Shown piece by piece: positions 15,804 to 24,256 of a DNA stretch of 64,000 nucleotides. This DNA is from Pseudomonadota bacterium (GTDB taxonomy: Bacteria > Pseudomonadota > Alphaproteobacteria > Rhizobiales > Xanthobacteraceae). Where the stretch lies: positions 15,196-79,195 of the forward strand of contig JAEWHP010000030.1 in assembly GCA_023387735.1 (NCBI GenBank), in the 5' to 3' direction. The position numbers and the translations under genes were made by a program. Each line of letters opens with the position of its first letter. The first letter of the stretch is position 1. Below the pieces are notes generated by a model, which was not told the DNA's origin, did no database searches, and saw nothing but the letters and a program-made list of their open reading frames with translations.

Positions 15804-15981
15804 CCCTCGCCCATCGATCGGCGGCGCGGCCAAAACAAGTGGCGTCCATCACGAAGTGTTGTCAGGGCAATGACTGCGCCCGTGTGGACTGCTTCATAGA
15901 CAGCCTCACCGCTTTCAATCCTCAATCCTGCGCACGTGCGGCTCCGCCGCGCGGTGCTCATTCATGGAGAGGAGTATTAAC

Positions 15982-17235
15982 ATGCCAATGCCCTCTACGA
16001 TGAAATTCAGGATGCTGCTCGCGATTGTATCGACTGCGCTGTTCGCAGGGGCGGCGCGAGCCGACGTCATCATGGACTGGAACGCAAAGGCTGACGCCAT
16101 TGCCACGGAAAAGCAGATCACGCCTGCGCCGCATAGCCGCGTGTTGTCGATGCTTCACGTCGCAATGTTCGAAGCCGTGAACGCCATCGAACGGCGTTAT
16201 GCGCCGTACAAGCTCACACTTTCCGCAGACCGCTCCACTTCGAAGGAAGCTGCGGCGGCTGCGGCAGGCTACGACGTGCTTCTCGCGATCTACCCGGACC
16301 AGAAGCCGGATCTGGACAAGGCGCTTGCAGCGTCGCTTTCGGGTATTGCGGACACTGAATCGAAGTCGAAAGGCATTGAGCTTGGGCAACAGGCCGCCGC
16401 CGGCGTGATTGCCTTGCGGGCCAGCGACGGTAGCGCCACGCAGGAAAGCTATCGTCCCTCCACAAAGCCCGGCGTCTATGTGCCGACGACCGTGCCGGTT
16501 TTCTCCACAGTCGGAGCCGTGACCCCCTGGGTCATGACATCGGGATCGCAGTTCCGCCCCGCGCCTCCGCCCGCGCTCGATTCCGAAACGTGGACCAGGG
16601 ATCTCAACGAAATTCGCGAGATCGGCGGTCGCAACAGCAGCAAGCGTACCGCAGAGCAGACGACGATGGGGCGGTTCTGGTTCCTCACGGGAGCGCGCAC
16701 CTACAATCCGATCGTCAGGCAGGCCGCAATGGCCAGAAACATGGACCTGGTCGATTGCGCGCGCCTGTTTGCTCTCACGTCCATCGCAGGCAACGATGCG
16801 ATCATCGCGGTTTTCGACGCCAAGTTTCACTACAATCTGTGGCGGCCGGTAACGGCGATCCGAAACGCTGACACGACGTCCAACCCGGCGACGCCGCGGG
16901 AAGCATCATGGCTGCCGCTGGGCGAAACGCCCATGCATCCGGAATATCCGTGCGCGCACTGCATCGGTTCGGCTGCGGTCGGCGCGGTCCTGCAAAACAT
17001 CGTCGGCAACGAGTTCGGCGAGTTCTCGCTGACGAGTTCGACGGCTCCCGGCGTGACGCGCAAGTGGACGCGAGTCCAGGACTACAGCGATGAGGTTGCC
17101 AATGCGCGCATCTATGCCGGCTTCCACTACCGCTTCTCGGCAGAAGTCGGGAAGGACATGGGTCGGAAGATCGGTGAGTTGACCGTAGCGACCCAGCTCC
17201 GCGGCGTCGAAGCCTTGGCCAAGCCCGCGCGCTGA
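15982..17235 (+). CDS. Secreted vanadium-dependent haloperoxidase-like (PAP2 superfamily) protein
   Basis: A 417-residue protein with a Sec signal peptide (cleavage likely after the ARA near residue 28). The three-part phosphate/vanadate site of this superfamily is visible: KFHYNLWRP (K-x6-RP), PEYPCAHC in place of the usual PSGH, and ARIYAGFH (R-x5-H). The middle motif is unusual, with Cys-Ala for Ser-Gly and a second Cys after the His. The start at 15982 is chosen because GGAGAGGAG lies about seven bases upstream; the ATG at 15964 would place this RBS inside the gene. The enzyme would oxidise halides with peroxide or remove phosphate in the periplasm. The activity is not certain. Confidence 0.78.
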   Translation: MPMPSTMKFRMLLAIVSTALFAGAARADVIMDWNAKADAIATEKQITPAPHSRVLSMLHVAMFEAVNAIERRYAPYKLTLSADRSTSKEAAAAAAGYDVLLAIYPDQKPDLDKALAASLSGIADTESKSKGIELGQQAAAGVIALRASDGSATQESYRPSTKPGVYVPTTVPVFSTVGAVTPWVMTSGSQFRPAPPPALDSETWTRDLNEIREIGGRNSSKRTAEQTTMGRFWFLTGARTYNPIVRQAAMARNMDLVDCARLFALTSIAGNDAIIAVFDAKFHYNLWRPVTAIRNADTTSNPATPREASWLPLGETPMHPEYPCAHCIGSAAVGAVLQNIVGNEFGEFSLTSSTAPGVTRKWTRVQDYSDEVANARIYAGFHYRFSAEVGKDMGRKIGELTVATQLRGVEALAKPAR

Positions 17236-17243
17236 AACATGCC

Positions 17244-17277
17244 GATGAACTGGCCTCGATTACGAGGCCAGTTCATC
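17244..17277. terminator. Perfect 15-bp hairpin between convergent genes
   Basis: GATGAACTGGCCTCG and its exact complement flank the tetraloop ATTA. It begins nine bases after the haloperoxidase stop and lies before the convergent gene ending at 17328. It probably terminates transcription from one or both sides, though U tracts are short. Confidence 0.65.
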
Positions 17278-17327
17278 AACCGGATGAGTCGAGGGGTGCC
17301 TTGCACAGTGCAGCGTCAGCGCGAACA

Positions 17328-17843
17328 TCAGTTGGTTTTTGCGAGCTTGTATGTGCCTTTCTTGTAACCAATGACCTGAGCAATCCCCTCGAAATTGCTC
17401 TTCAAAGGCTCGAAGGTAATGACGAGGTCGGCCTGGAGGCCTTCGAACTTTCCGGTCCCGCCGGTGATCTTGCACTTGTTGGGTTGCCCCGGCACGAAAT
17501 CGCATTGTTCAAACGTTTGATCGCCGTCCTTGTCGACGTACGTACAGAAGCCGTGGAGTTCGACCGTTTTTGCCGATGTGTCCCGAAGCCGGCTGAACTG
17601 GCAGCGGCCTCCCATGCGATTGAGGACTGGGTTGCCCGCGTCGTTCGTTGCGGTCATGGCCTGGTTCACTATGTCAAACTCTCTGCCGCCGCCCACGGGC
17701 ATCGGCTTCGGGGGCGGGATCGGCATCGCGGTATATGTGACATTGACCGGCCCCTCCGGGGGCATGCCCTGGGCATAAACACCGGCAGCCGTGAAAATGA
17801 CGGCGATCGAAGACAACCCGACAAGTGCGTGAGAAATTGCCAT
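17328..17843 (-). CDS. Secreted protein of unknown function, possible small beta-barrel
   Basis: A 171-residue protein with a signal peptide (hydrophobic 8-22, cleavage after VYA). The mature part has four Cys (about 81, 99, 114 and 124) that could form disulfides. Its strand-rich end has GFCTYVDKDGDQTF, KCKITGGTGKFEG and GIAQVIGYKKGTYKL. The GGTGKF(E/A)G turn recalls allene-oxide-cyclase-like or lipocalin-type barrels, but I do not recognise a named family. It is convergent with the haloperoxidase-like gene and separated from it by a hairpin. Confidence 0.65.
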   Translation of the reverse strand: MAISHALVGLSSIAVIFTAAGVYAQGMPPEGPVNVTYTAMPIPPPKPMPVGGGREFDIVNQAMTATNDAGNPVLNRMGGRCQFSRLRDTSAKTVELHGFCTYVDKDGDQTFEQCDFVPGQPNKCKITGGTGKFEGLQADLVITFEPLKSNFEGIAQVIGYKKGTYKLAKTN

Positions 17844-18224
17844 TGCTCTCTCCCTTGATTGTGCAGAGAACTAATTGCAACTGTGGACGCTATGCCTCGC
17901 GAAGCACGTCAGCAATGACAAAGATTTTCAGTACGCATCAAGAAGTGTTGCATCGCGAGCCCGGCGAAAAGTACGCCAGCAGAGCTAACCCATTTCGAAA
18001 GCCGGTCTTGGATCGCCGGCGTCCGTTCCGGGTCTTCGAGCTTCGAGCACGTTGATGATCGTGGCGTTGCACGCGCATTAACCATGCAAAGCTTGCCGCC
18101 GCGAAAGACCGGACGCTTAGCACGCGGTTAACAGTTTCGCGCAAATGATAGGCGACCAGCGCAACATTTCAGATCGCCGCAAGAACTGCGAGCGGAACTC
18201 AGGCCCCTCACCGAAGGGATTAGC
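17844..18224. other. Divergent intergenic region, no gene seen
   Basis: About 380 bases of somewhat lower GC than the flanks, holding the two divergent start regions. Short open frames lack RBS and codon bias. No repeat, hairpin or RNA gene was recognised. Confidence 0.45.
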
Positions 18225-18872
18225 ATGAGAACGCTTCTCATTGGTCTTCTGGCTGCTCCTCTGGTTGGCTGCAGCATTCCTCTATCGCCGCTCGCGAGCA
18301 CCGATTCGTGCTCGGACGCAAACGGCTTTCTCGCCAGCGCGAATAAGTCGGTTGAACCTGCGTCAGCGCCGTCCAAATCCAGTTCTGCGGTGGTAAAGCC
18401 CAAGCCTGCCATTGCGGCGAAGGCGGAGGAACGCTCGACGACCGCCGTGCGCGAGAAGCCGCAACCTGCCGAGAAAAAGCCGGCATCCCCTGTGATCGAA
18501 GCGAAAGTTCAGGCGCCGGCATCAGCCCGTCCCGCCGAGACGCCGGATCCCGTCGTCATCAAGGCAAAGGCCACGATCGCTGCGAAGCTGGAGGATTCGG
18601 CTTCGGCCGAGTTCGGCGAGATGAAACGCGCCATGCGCAAGAACACGCTTGGAAAATCCGTCGACACCATCTGCGGTCGCGTCAAAGGCAAGAAGGCCTC
18701 GGGCGAGGGTGGCGATTGGCCGTATCTCTATCTCGTGACGGAGGATGAAGCGTACGTCGTCAACGGCCCCGCGAATTCGGCGGCCGCAAGCGCGTACCGC
18801 AACATCTGCAGCGAGCCTGGGACGACGGAGTTGTCGCCGGCAACCGCCGCAAAGGATCGGAAGGTGCTCTGA
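18225..18872 (+). CDS. Putative lipoprotein of unknown function
   Basis: A 215-residue protein with a lipoprotein signal: LVGC places the lipidated Cys at residue 16. An Ala/Pro/Lys-rich linker (about 35-125) leads to a compact C-terminal domain (about 125-205). That domain contains KRAMRKNTLGKSVDTICGRVKGKKASGE and DWPYLYLVTEDEAYVVNG, and its two Cys could pair. The domain is not recognised by name. GAAGGGATTAGC precedes the ATG. It may be followed on the same transcript by the ThuA-like gene. Confidence 0.65.
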   Translation: MRTLLIGLLAAPLVGCSIPLSPLASTDSCSDANGFLASANKSVEPASAPSKSSSAVVKPKPAIAAKAEERSTTAVREKPQPAEKKPASPVIEAKVQAPASARPAETPDPVVIKAKATIAAKLEDSASAEFGEMKRAMRKNTLGKSVDTICGRVKGKKASGEGGDWPYLYLVTEDEAYVVNGPANSAAASAYRNICSEPGTTELSPATAAKDRKVL

Positions 18873-18939
18873 CAAGGCTCATCGCCTGTGCCGGTCCGTG
18901 CTAGGCTTCGGCACGTGCTGGGCCCTGGCGGAGAGGATT

Positions 18940-19689
18940 GTGAAGCGACGAGACTTCATCGCGCTCCTGGGTGGCGCGGCGGCAATTCAGCCATTTCGCG
19001 CGCATGCGCAGGGTTCGGCGCCGCGTCTGCTCTATTTCACCCATTCGGCCGGCTACCGGCACGAGGTCATACCGCTTTCGAGCGAAATCCTGACGCGGCT
19101 TGGCCGCGCTTCGGGCGCCTTCGAGGTCACAACGTCGGAAGACCCGAGCGAATTCTCCAGCGACAACCTCGCGCGCTTCGCCGCGGTGATGTTCTACACG
19201 TCGGGCGAGCTTCCGATGAACGGCGCGCAGAAGAGCGCGCTGCTCGACTTCGTGCGCTCGGGCCGCGGGTTTCTCGGCGTTCATTCGGCGACCGATACAT
19301 TCTACAAGTGGCCGGACTATCTCGATCTGATCGGCGGTTACTTCGACGGTCATCCCTGGCATCAGGCCGTGAGGATCGATGTCGCCGATGCCGGCGATTC
19401 CATCGTGGCGTTCCTCGGCAACTCGCTGCAAGTCCGGGATGAGATCTACCAGATCAGGGATTTCGACCATCAGGGATCGCGCGTGCTGCTGCGTCTCGAT
19501 CCCCGCTCGGTGGACCTCGGCAAGACCGGCGTGCATCGACGTTCCTATGGTTGGCCTCTCGCATGGACCCGGCGCTACGGCGAGGGGCGGGTGTTCTATT
19601 CCGCGCTGGGCCACGAACCATCGGTCTGGCAGGACGCGCGCCACCAGCGCATGCTTGCGAATGCTGTGCTGTGGTCGATGCGAAGGTAA
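18940..19689 (+). CDS. ThuA-like domain protein with Tat signal
   Basis: A 249-residue protein starting at GTG 18940 with GGAGAGG just upstream. The N-terminus KRRDFIALLGGAAAI is a twin-arginine signal with cleavage likely after AHA near residue 22. The mature part is a ThuA/class-I glutamine-amidotransferase-like fold: LLYFTHSAGYRHEV, VMFYTSGELPM, GRGFLGVHSATDTFY, GGYFDGHPWHQ and VFYSALGHEPSVW. ThuA-like proteins occur in sugar catabolism and as secreted domains of unclear chemistry. Export by Tat implies folding in the cytoplasm, perhaps with a cofactor. Catalytic residues are not assigned. The longer frame from 18745 overlaps the upstream gene and is rejected. Confidence 0.8.
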   Translation: MKRRDFIALLGGAAAIQPFRAHAQGSAPRLLYFTHSAGYRHEVIPLSSEILTRLGRASGAFEVTTSEDPSEFSSDNLARFAAVMFYTSGELPMNGAQKSALLDFVRSGRGFLGVHSATDTFYKWPDYLDLIGGYFDGHPWHQAVRIDVADAGDSIVAFLGNSLQVRDEIYQIRDFDHQGSRVLLRLDPRSVDLGKTGVHRRSYGWPLAWTRRYGEGRVFYSALGHEPSVWQDARHQRMLANAVLWSMRR

Positions 19690-19799
19690 CCGCAGCGCAT
19701 GTCGTCGTCGCGTGCAGGCGCGGCGATAGCTGACGGTGAGGGGTTGTCGTCAGCCCTGCGCGCCGAGACAAAATTTCCTCGACATTTCAACGCGATTTG

Positions 19800-20262
19800 C
19801 CTCGTCCAGCCATCCCGCCAAAAATATTCCTCTTTTGTTCTAGCGCAAATCAGTTCATTTTTACCCCGTCCCACCCGGCAAGAGGGGCGCTCGCGATCGT
19901 CACGAACGCGCGGTGGGATGCGGTGGACGCGGTGGCCATGACTGACGAGGCTGGCCCGTCGCGTACGGCGAAGTCGTGTGGTTCTGGCGCCGCGGTGCTG
20001 GCGTCAAGTTTCGCGGGGCAGCCCGTGGAGCGACGGTGGCAAGAAAGCCGTTCACCGGGAAGAGCACGAAGTAAGCCGTAAACCATTGCGCAGGGAAGGC
20101 CGGATGCCTCCGCTGAACCTGTATGCTCGTGTGCGTTTTCTTTTGCACAGAAGTGCACGCGAGACCGCGGGTGCAGCGCGCACCCGGTCTTCCCTGCGCC
20201 CTCTGTTTCCGGGGGCAAGGTAAACAGCAAACCTCGGGCGATCCGCGCCGCGAGAACGCCAA
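19800..20262. repeat. Long dispersed non-coding repeat of Bradyrhizobium type
   Basis: This stretch has open frames on both strands that look like none of the neighbours, and no RBS. Segments such as CCCGTCCCACCCGGCAAGAGG, GCGAAGTCGTGTGGTTCTG, CCATTGCGCAGGGAAGGCC and GAACCTGTATGCTCGTGTG match, from memory, a roughly 400-base element present in many copies in Bradyrhizobium and relatives and often mis-annotated as hypothetical proteins. It contains a strong hairpin near 20165-20195 (GACCGCGGGTGC / GCGCACCCGGTC). The boundaries are approximate. No transposase is present. Confidence 0.6.
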
Positions 20263-20385
20263 GTCATTCCCGGCCGTCGTCCCCGCGGAGGCGGGGATCC
20301 AGTATTCCAGAGACATCTGTGATTGAACCGAAAGGCCGCGGAGTACTGGATGCCCGCCTTCGCGGGCATGACGAGCAGGGAGGCG
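20263..20385. repeat. REP-like palindromic element ending in CGCGGGCATGAC
   Basis: The arms CCCCGCGGAGGCGGGGATCC followed by AGTATTCC, and GGAGTACTGGAT followed by GCCCGCCTTCGCGGGCATG, form an imperfect inverted repeat of about 120 bases. The 3' arm matches the common rhizobial REP sequence. It abuts the longer repeat and precedes the zinc operon by about 40 bases. Confidence 0.7.
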
Positions 20386-20426
20386 GTTGGCGGACCTACG
20401 AAAGGCCATAACATAGACTCCAGTAA

Positions 20427-20441
20427 TGTTATAATATAACA
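20427..20441 (+). promoter_or_regulatory. Zur box overlapping a -10 element, zinc-uptake operon
   Basis: TGTTATAATATAACA is a near-perfect palindrome that fits the alphaproteobacterial Zur operator core GTTATAnnATAAC exactly. TATAAT at 20430-20435 lies inside it, so zinc-bound Zur would cover the -10 region. Transcription would start about 20441-20443, only six to eight bases before the ATG at 20449. The first mRNA codon would therefore be almost leaderless. Confidence 0.8.
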
Positions 20442-20448
20442 ATTGCCC

Positions 20449-20637
20449 ATGCCCCACGCTCATTCCCACGACCACGATCACCACCACGGACACGCCCATT
20501 CCCATGGCCCGGCGACGCCGCATCCGGCGCAGGCTGCGCCCTGGTCGATCCTGCGCATGACCGTCGCAGCGAGGCTCGGCGCGGCCGCCGCGGTCAGCGC
20601 CGCGTTGTGGGCGATCGTCTGGCTGGCGATGAGGTGA
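20449..20637 (+). CDS. His-rich single-pass membrane mini-protein of the zinc operon
   Basis: A 62-residue protein. Residues 1-20 carry a run of His, Asp and Gly (HAHSHDHDHHHGHAHSHG) that should bind Zn2+; residues about 37-58 form one membrane helix. The start is the ATG at 20449; a TTG at 20443 is in frame. The stop lies two bases before the ATPase start, so it is the first gene of the operon. Small His-rich proteins of this kind are sometimes annotated next to zinc ABC importers. It could buffer zinc or assist the permease; function is inferred from context only. Repressor control by the Zur box is very likely. Confidence 0.65.
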   Translation: MPHAHSHDHDHHHGHAHSHGPATPHPAQAAPWSILRMTVAARLGAAAAVSAALWAIVWLAMR

Positions 20638-20639
20638 GC

Positions 20640-21395
20640 ATGGCCGCGCAGATCAAATTCCAGAACGTTACGCTGGGCTATGACCGGCATCCGGCGGTGC
20701 ATCACCTCAATGGCGAGGTCGCCACCGGCGCGCTGGTGGCGGTGATCGGCCCGAACGGTGCCGGCAAGTCGACGCTGTTTCGCGGGCTCGCTGGCATCCT
20801 CAAGCCCCTCTCGGGATCGATCCATCTCGGCGGGCTCGACATCAAGGATATCGCCTACCTGCCGCAGAGCGTCGACATCGATCGCAGCTTTCCTATCTCG
20901 GTGTTCGATTTCGTCGGCACCGGGCTGTGGCGCAGCGTCGGGTTTTTCGGCGGCATGGGGCGCGCAGCACGCGACAAAATCACGGACGCGCTCGCCGCCG
21001 TCGGCCTCAACGGATTCGAGAATCGTAGCATCGGCACGCTGTCCGGCGGCCAGATGCAGCGCATGCTGTTTGCGCGCGTGCTGTTGCAGGACGCGCGGCT
21101 GATCGTACTCGACGAACCCTTCAACGCCATCGACGCCAAGACATCTGCCGATCTGCTGGCGCTGGTGAAGCGCTGGCACGGCGAGGGCCGCACGGTATTG
21201 GCCGCGCTGCACGACATGGAACTGGTTCGGAATCATTTCCCGGAAACCCTGCTGCTCGCGCGCGGGCCCGTGGCCTGGGGCGCGACCGCCGACGTGCTGA
21301 CCAACGAAAACCTGCTGGTCGCGCTGCGGATGTGCGAGGCGTTCGACGACAGCGCCGCCGCCTGCGCCGAAGATGTGCCGTCACGGGCCGCCTGA
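20640..21395 (+). CDS. Zinc/manganese ABC importer, ATP-binding protein (ZnuC/AztA-like)
   Basis: A 251-residue ATPase with Walker A GPNGAGKST (about 36-44), Q-loop YLPQSVDIDRSFP, signature LSGGQMQR (about 138-145), Walker B LIVLDEPF and H-loop AALHDMELV. The long insertion after the Q-loop (GTGLWRSVGFFGGMGRA) is typical of the metal-uptake subgroup. The start at 20640 follows GAGGTGAGC. Its stop overlaps the permease start (TGATG). Zinc is favoured over manganese because of the Zur box upstream and the COG0523 gene downstream. Confidence 0.88.
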   Translation: MAAQIKFQNVTLGYDRHPAVHHLNGEVATGALVAVIGPNGAGKSTLFRGLAGILKPLSGSIHLGGLDIKDIAYLPQSVDIDRSFPISVFDFVGTGLWRSVGFFGGMGRAARDKITDALAAVGLNGFENRSIGTLSGGQMQRMLFARVLLQDARLIVLDEPFNAIDAKTSADLLALVKRWHGEGRTVLAALHDMELVRNHFPETLLLARGPVAWGATADVLTNENLLVALRMCEAFDDSAAACAEDVPSRAA

Positions 21396-22264
21396 TGTTG
21401 TACGACGCGCTGATCGCGCCCTTCACCGAATTCGAGTTCATGCGCCGCGCGCTTGCGGCCGTGATCGCGCTGTCGCTTGGCGCAGCCCCAATCGGCATGT
21501 TCCTGATGCTGCGGCGGATGAGCCTTGTCGGCGACGCCATGGCGCACGCCATCCTGCCGGGCGCGGCAATCGGATTCCTTCTCTCCGGCCTCAACCTGTT
21601 TGCCATGACGACGGGGGGATTGATCGCGGGCTTTACGGTAGCCATCCTCGCCGGCGTGGTGTCGCGAACGACCGAGCTGAAGGAAGACGCCTCGCTCGCC
21701 ACCTTCTATCTGGTGTCGCTGGCGCTCGGCGTCACCATCGTTTCCATCAAGGGCACCAATATCGATCTGCTGCACGTGCTGTTCGGCAACATCCTGGCGA
21801 TGGACGACCAGACGCTGCTGGTGATCGCGTTCAACGCCACCATCACGCTGCTGGTGATGGCTGTGATCTATCGCCCGCTGGTGATCGAATGCGTCGATCC
21901 GGTATTCCTGCGCACCGTCTCGCGCGCCGGCGCGCCTGCGCATCTGGCGTTCCTGGCCTTGGTCGTGATCAATCTCGTCAACGGCTTTCACGCGCTCGGC
22001 ACGCTGCTCGGAGTCGGGCTGATGATCCTGCCCGCGGGCATCGCGCGGTTCTGGTCGCGCGATATCACCGGGATGATCTGCATCGCAGTCGCCAGCGCCG
22101 TGCTGTCGGGCTACGCGGGCCTGGTGCTGTCGTTCCAGACCCGCATTCCCTCGGGGCCTGCGATCATTCTGGTGGCCGCAGGGCTATATATCCTGTCGCT
22201 GCTGTTCGGACCGGTCAGCGGCCTGGTCCGGCAGATGTTCCCCGGCCGTCACCTCGAGGCATGA
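21395..22264 (+). CDS. Metal ABC importer, permease (ZnuB/AztB-like)
   Basis: A 289-residue ABC-3 family membrane protein with about eight helices. Family marks are LMLRRMSLVGDAMAHAILPGAAIGF near residue 37 and GTLLGVGLMILPAGIARFW near 208. It forms the homodimeric channel paired with the upstream ATPase. The start overlaps the ATPase stop and the stop overlaps the binding-protein start (ATGA), so all three are translationally coupled. Confidence 0.9.
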   Translation: MLYDALIAPFTEFEFMRRALAAVIALSLGAAPIGMFLMLRRMSLVGDAMAHAILPGAAIGFLLSGLNLFAMTTGGLIAGFTVAILAGVVSRTTELKEDASLATFYLVSLALGVTIVSIKGTNIDLLHVLFGNILAMDDQTLLVIAFNATITLLVMAVIYRPLVIECVDPVFLRTVSRAGAPAHLAFLALVVINLVNGFHALGTLLGVGLMILPAGIARFWSRDITGMICIAVASAVLSGYAGLVLSFQTRIPSGPAIILVAAGLYILSLLFGPVSGLVRQMFPGRHLEA

Positions 22265-23139
22265 AGATGCGGCGGCTCGGTTTACTCATCTGCCTGGCAT
22301 TGATCGCGGTCATCTCTCCGGCGCGCGCGCAGGAGCGGCTCAACGTCGTCGCCAGTTTTTCGATCCTCGGCGATTTCGTCCGCAATGTCGGCGGTGACCG
22401 CGTCAGCGTCACGACGCTGGTCGGCCCGGACAGCGATGCGCACGTCTACTCGCCGACACCGGCCGACGCCAAGCGAATTGCGGATGCGAAACTCGTCTTC
22501 GTCAACGGGCTCGGCTTTGAAGGCTGGCTGCCGCGGCTGGTGAAATCTGCGGGCGGCAAAGCGACGATTGTGACCGCGACGGCAGGCATCAAGCCGCTCA
22601 AGTCCGGCTCCGCGGCTGATCCGCACGCATGGCAATCGGTCGCCAACGCAAAGGTCTACGTGACCAACATTCGCGATGCGCTGGCGGCGGCCGATCCTGC
22701 CAATGCCGAAACCTTCAAGGCCAATGCGAGCCGCTATCTGGCTGAACTCGACGCGCTCGACCGCGAGGTCCGCGCGGCGGTGGCGCAACTTCCGGAAAGC
22801 CGCCGCAAGGTGATTTCGACCCACGGCGCGTTCGGCTATTTCGCCGCCGCCTACGGCGTCGCGTTCATCGCCCCGGTGGGAGTCTCGACCGAATCCGAGG
22901 CCAGCGCCCGCGATGTCGCGGCAATCATCACCCAGATCAAGGCGGCCAAGATACCGGCGGTATTTATGGAGAACATCAGCGACCCCCGCCTGATCCGCCG
23001 GATATCGGCCGAGACCGGCGCCAAGGTCGGCGGAACGCTCTATTCGGACAGTCTGACGGGCGAAAAGGGCGATTCTCCCACTTACATTGCCATGGTCAGG
23101 CACAATATAAAGGCCCTGACCAGCGCGCTGAGCCAATAG
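22261..23139 (+). CDS. Metal ABC importer, periplasmic binding protein (ZnuA/AztC-like)
   Basis: A 292-residue cluster A-I binding protein with a signal peptide cut after PARA (about residue 23). Likely metal ligands are His in DAHVYSPTP (about 60), His in ADPHAWQ (about 124), His in STHGAFGYF (about 190) and Asp in LYSDSLTG (about 263). The His-rich loop of enterobacterial ZnuA is absent, as in AztC. It delivers the metal to the upstream permease. Confidence 0.88.
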   Translation: MKMRRLGLLICLALIAVISPARAQERLNVVASFSILGDFVRNVGGDRVSVTTLVGPDSDAHVYSPTPADAKRIADAKLVFVNGLGFEGWLPRLVKSAGGKATIVTATAGIKPLKSGSAADPHAWQSVANAKVYVTNIRDALAAADPANAETFKANASRYLAELDALDREVRAAVAQLPESRRKVISTHGAFGYFAAAYGVAFIAPVGVSTESEASARDVAAIITQIKAAKIPAVFMENISDPRLIRRISAETGAKVGGTLYSDSLTGEKGDSPTYIAMVRHNIKALTSALSQ

Positions 23140-23197
23140 GGCAGGGGCCTCCCTGCCTGCCGGTGCGCCCCACGAATAATTCCGCTCCGGAGCGACT

Positions 23198-24256
23198 ATG
23201 GCTGAACCTGCTTCTCCAAAAATTCCAGTGACCGTGCTGACGGGCTATCTCGGCGCCGGCAAGACCACGCTGCTCAACCGCATCCTGTCGGAAAACCACG
23301 GCAAGAAATACGCCGTCATCGTCAACGAATTCGGCGAGATCGGCATCGACAACGACCTCATCATCGGCGCGGACGAGGAAGTGTTCGAGATGAACAATGG
23401 TTGCGTCTGCTGCACCGTGCGCGGCGATCTCGTTCGCATCATGGAAGGGCTGATGAAGCGCAAGGGCAAGTTCGACGCCATCATCGTCGAGACCACTGGA
23501 TTGGCCGACCCGGCGCCGGTGGCGCAGACCTTCTTCGTCGACGAGGACGTCCAGAAGAACGCCCGCCTCGACGCGGTGGTGACGGTTGCCGATGCCAAAT
23601 GGCTGAGCGACCGCTTGAAGGATGCGCCGGAAGCCAAGAACCAGATCGCCTTTGCCGACGTCATCGTGCTGAACAAGACCGACCTCGTCTCCAAGCCCGA
23701 ACTCGCCGAAGTCGAGGCCCGGATCCGCGGCATCAATCCGTATGCAAAGCTGCACCGGACCGAGCGCTGCAAGGTCGCGCTGTCGGATGTGCTGGAACGC
23801 GGCGCGTTCGATCTCGATCGCATCCTTGAGATCGAGCCGGAATTTCTCGATGCCGGCGATGGTCACGATCATCACCATGACCACGACCATCATCACGGCC
23901 ATGAGCATCACCACGATCACGGCCACAGCCATGGCGGGCTGAAGCACTATCACGACGAGGACATGCAATCGCTGTCGCTGCGCTCGGACAAGCCGCTCGA
24001 CCCGAGCATCTTCATGCCGTGGCTGCAGAACCTGGTCGCCACCGAGGGGCAGAAGATCCTGCGCTCGAAAGGCATCCTTGCCTTCACCGACGACGATGAT
24101 CGCTACGTGTTCCAGGGCGTCCACATGATGCTGGAAGGCGATCATCAGCGGAAGTGGAAGGAGGGCGAACCGCGCGAGAGCCGCGTCGTCTTCATCGGCC
24201 GCGAATTGCCGGAGCAGATGATCCGCGACGGCTTTGAAAGCTGTATCGTCTCGTGA
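23198..24256 (+). CDS. COG0523 (CobW/ZigA-type) GTPase, probable zinc metallochaperone
   Basis: A 352-residue cytosolic GTPase. Walker A GYLGAGKT lies at 16-23, the metal-binding C-x-C-C (GCVCC) at 68-72, the family ETTGLADP near 98 and NKTD at 159-162. A His-rich segment (223-252) carries 17 His in 30 residues. The CobW C-terminal domain follows (about 255-352). COG0523 proteins move Zn2+ or other metals to client enzymes using GTP. The link to a Zur-controlled importer about 60 bases upstream favours zinc. Its stop overlaps the WD40 gene start, which suggests a functional pair. Confidence 0.88.
   Translation: MAEPASPKIPVTVLTGYLGAGKTTLLNRILSENHGKKYAVIVNEFGEIGIDNDLIIGADEEVFEMNNGCVCCTVRGDLVRIMEGLMKRKGKFDAIIVETTGLADPAPVAQTFFVDEDVQKNARLDAVVTVADAKWLSDRLKDAPEAKNQIAFADVIVLNKTDLVSKPELAEVEARIRGINPYAKLHRTERCKVALSDVLERGAFDLDRILEIEPEFLDAGDGHDHHHDHDHHHGHEHHHDHGHSHGGLKHYHDEDMQSLSLRSDKPLDPSIFMPWLQNLVATEGQKILRSKGILAFTDDDDRYVFQGVHMMLEGDHQRKWKEGEPRESRVVFIGRELPEQMIRDGFESCIVS

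Noticed and set aside
18745..18939. Longer N-terminus for the ThuA-like protein
   Set aside because: It overlaps the upstream lipoprotein gene and would bury the twin-arginine signal that begins at the GTG of 18940.
19850..20523. Open frames of 126 to 207 codons on the minus strand
   Set aside because: They lie in a dispersed repeat block and run across the Zur box and the start of the His-rich gene; similar frames are recurrent mis-annotations.
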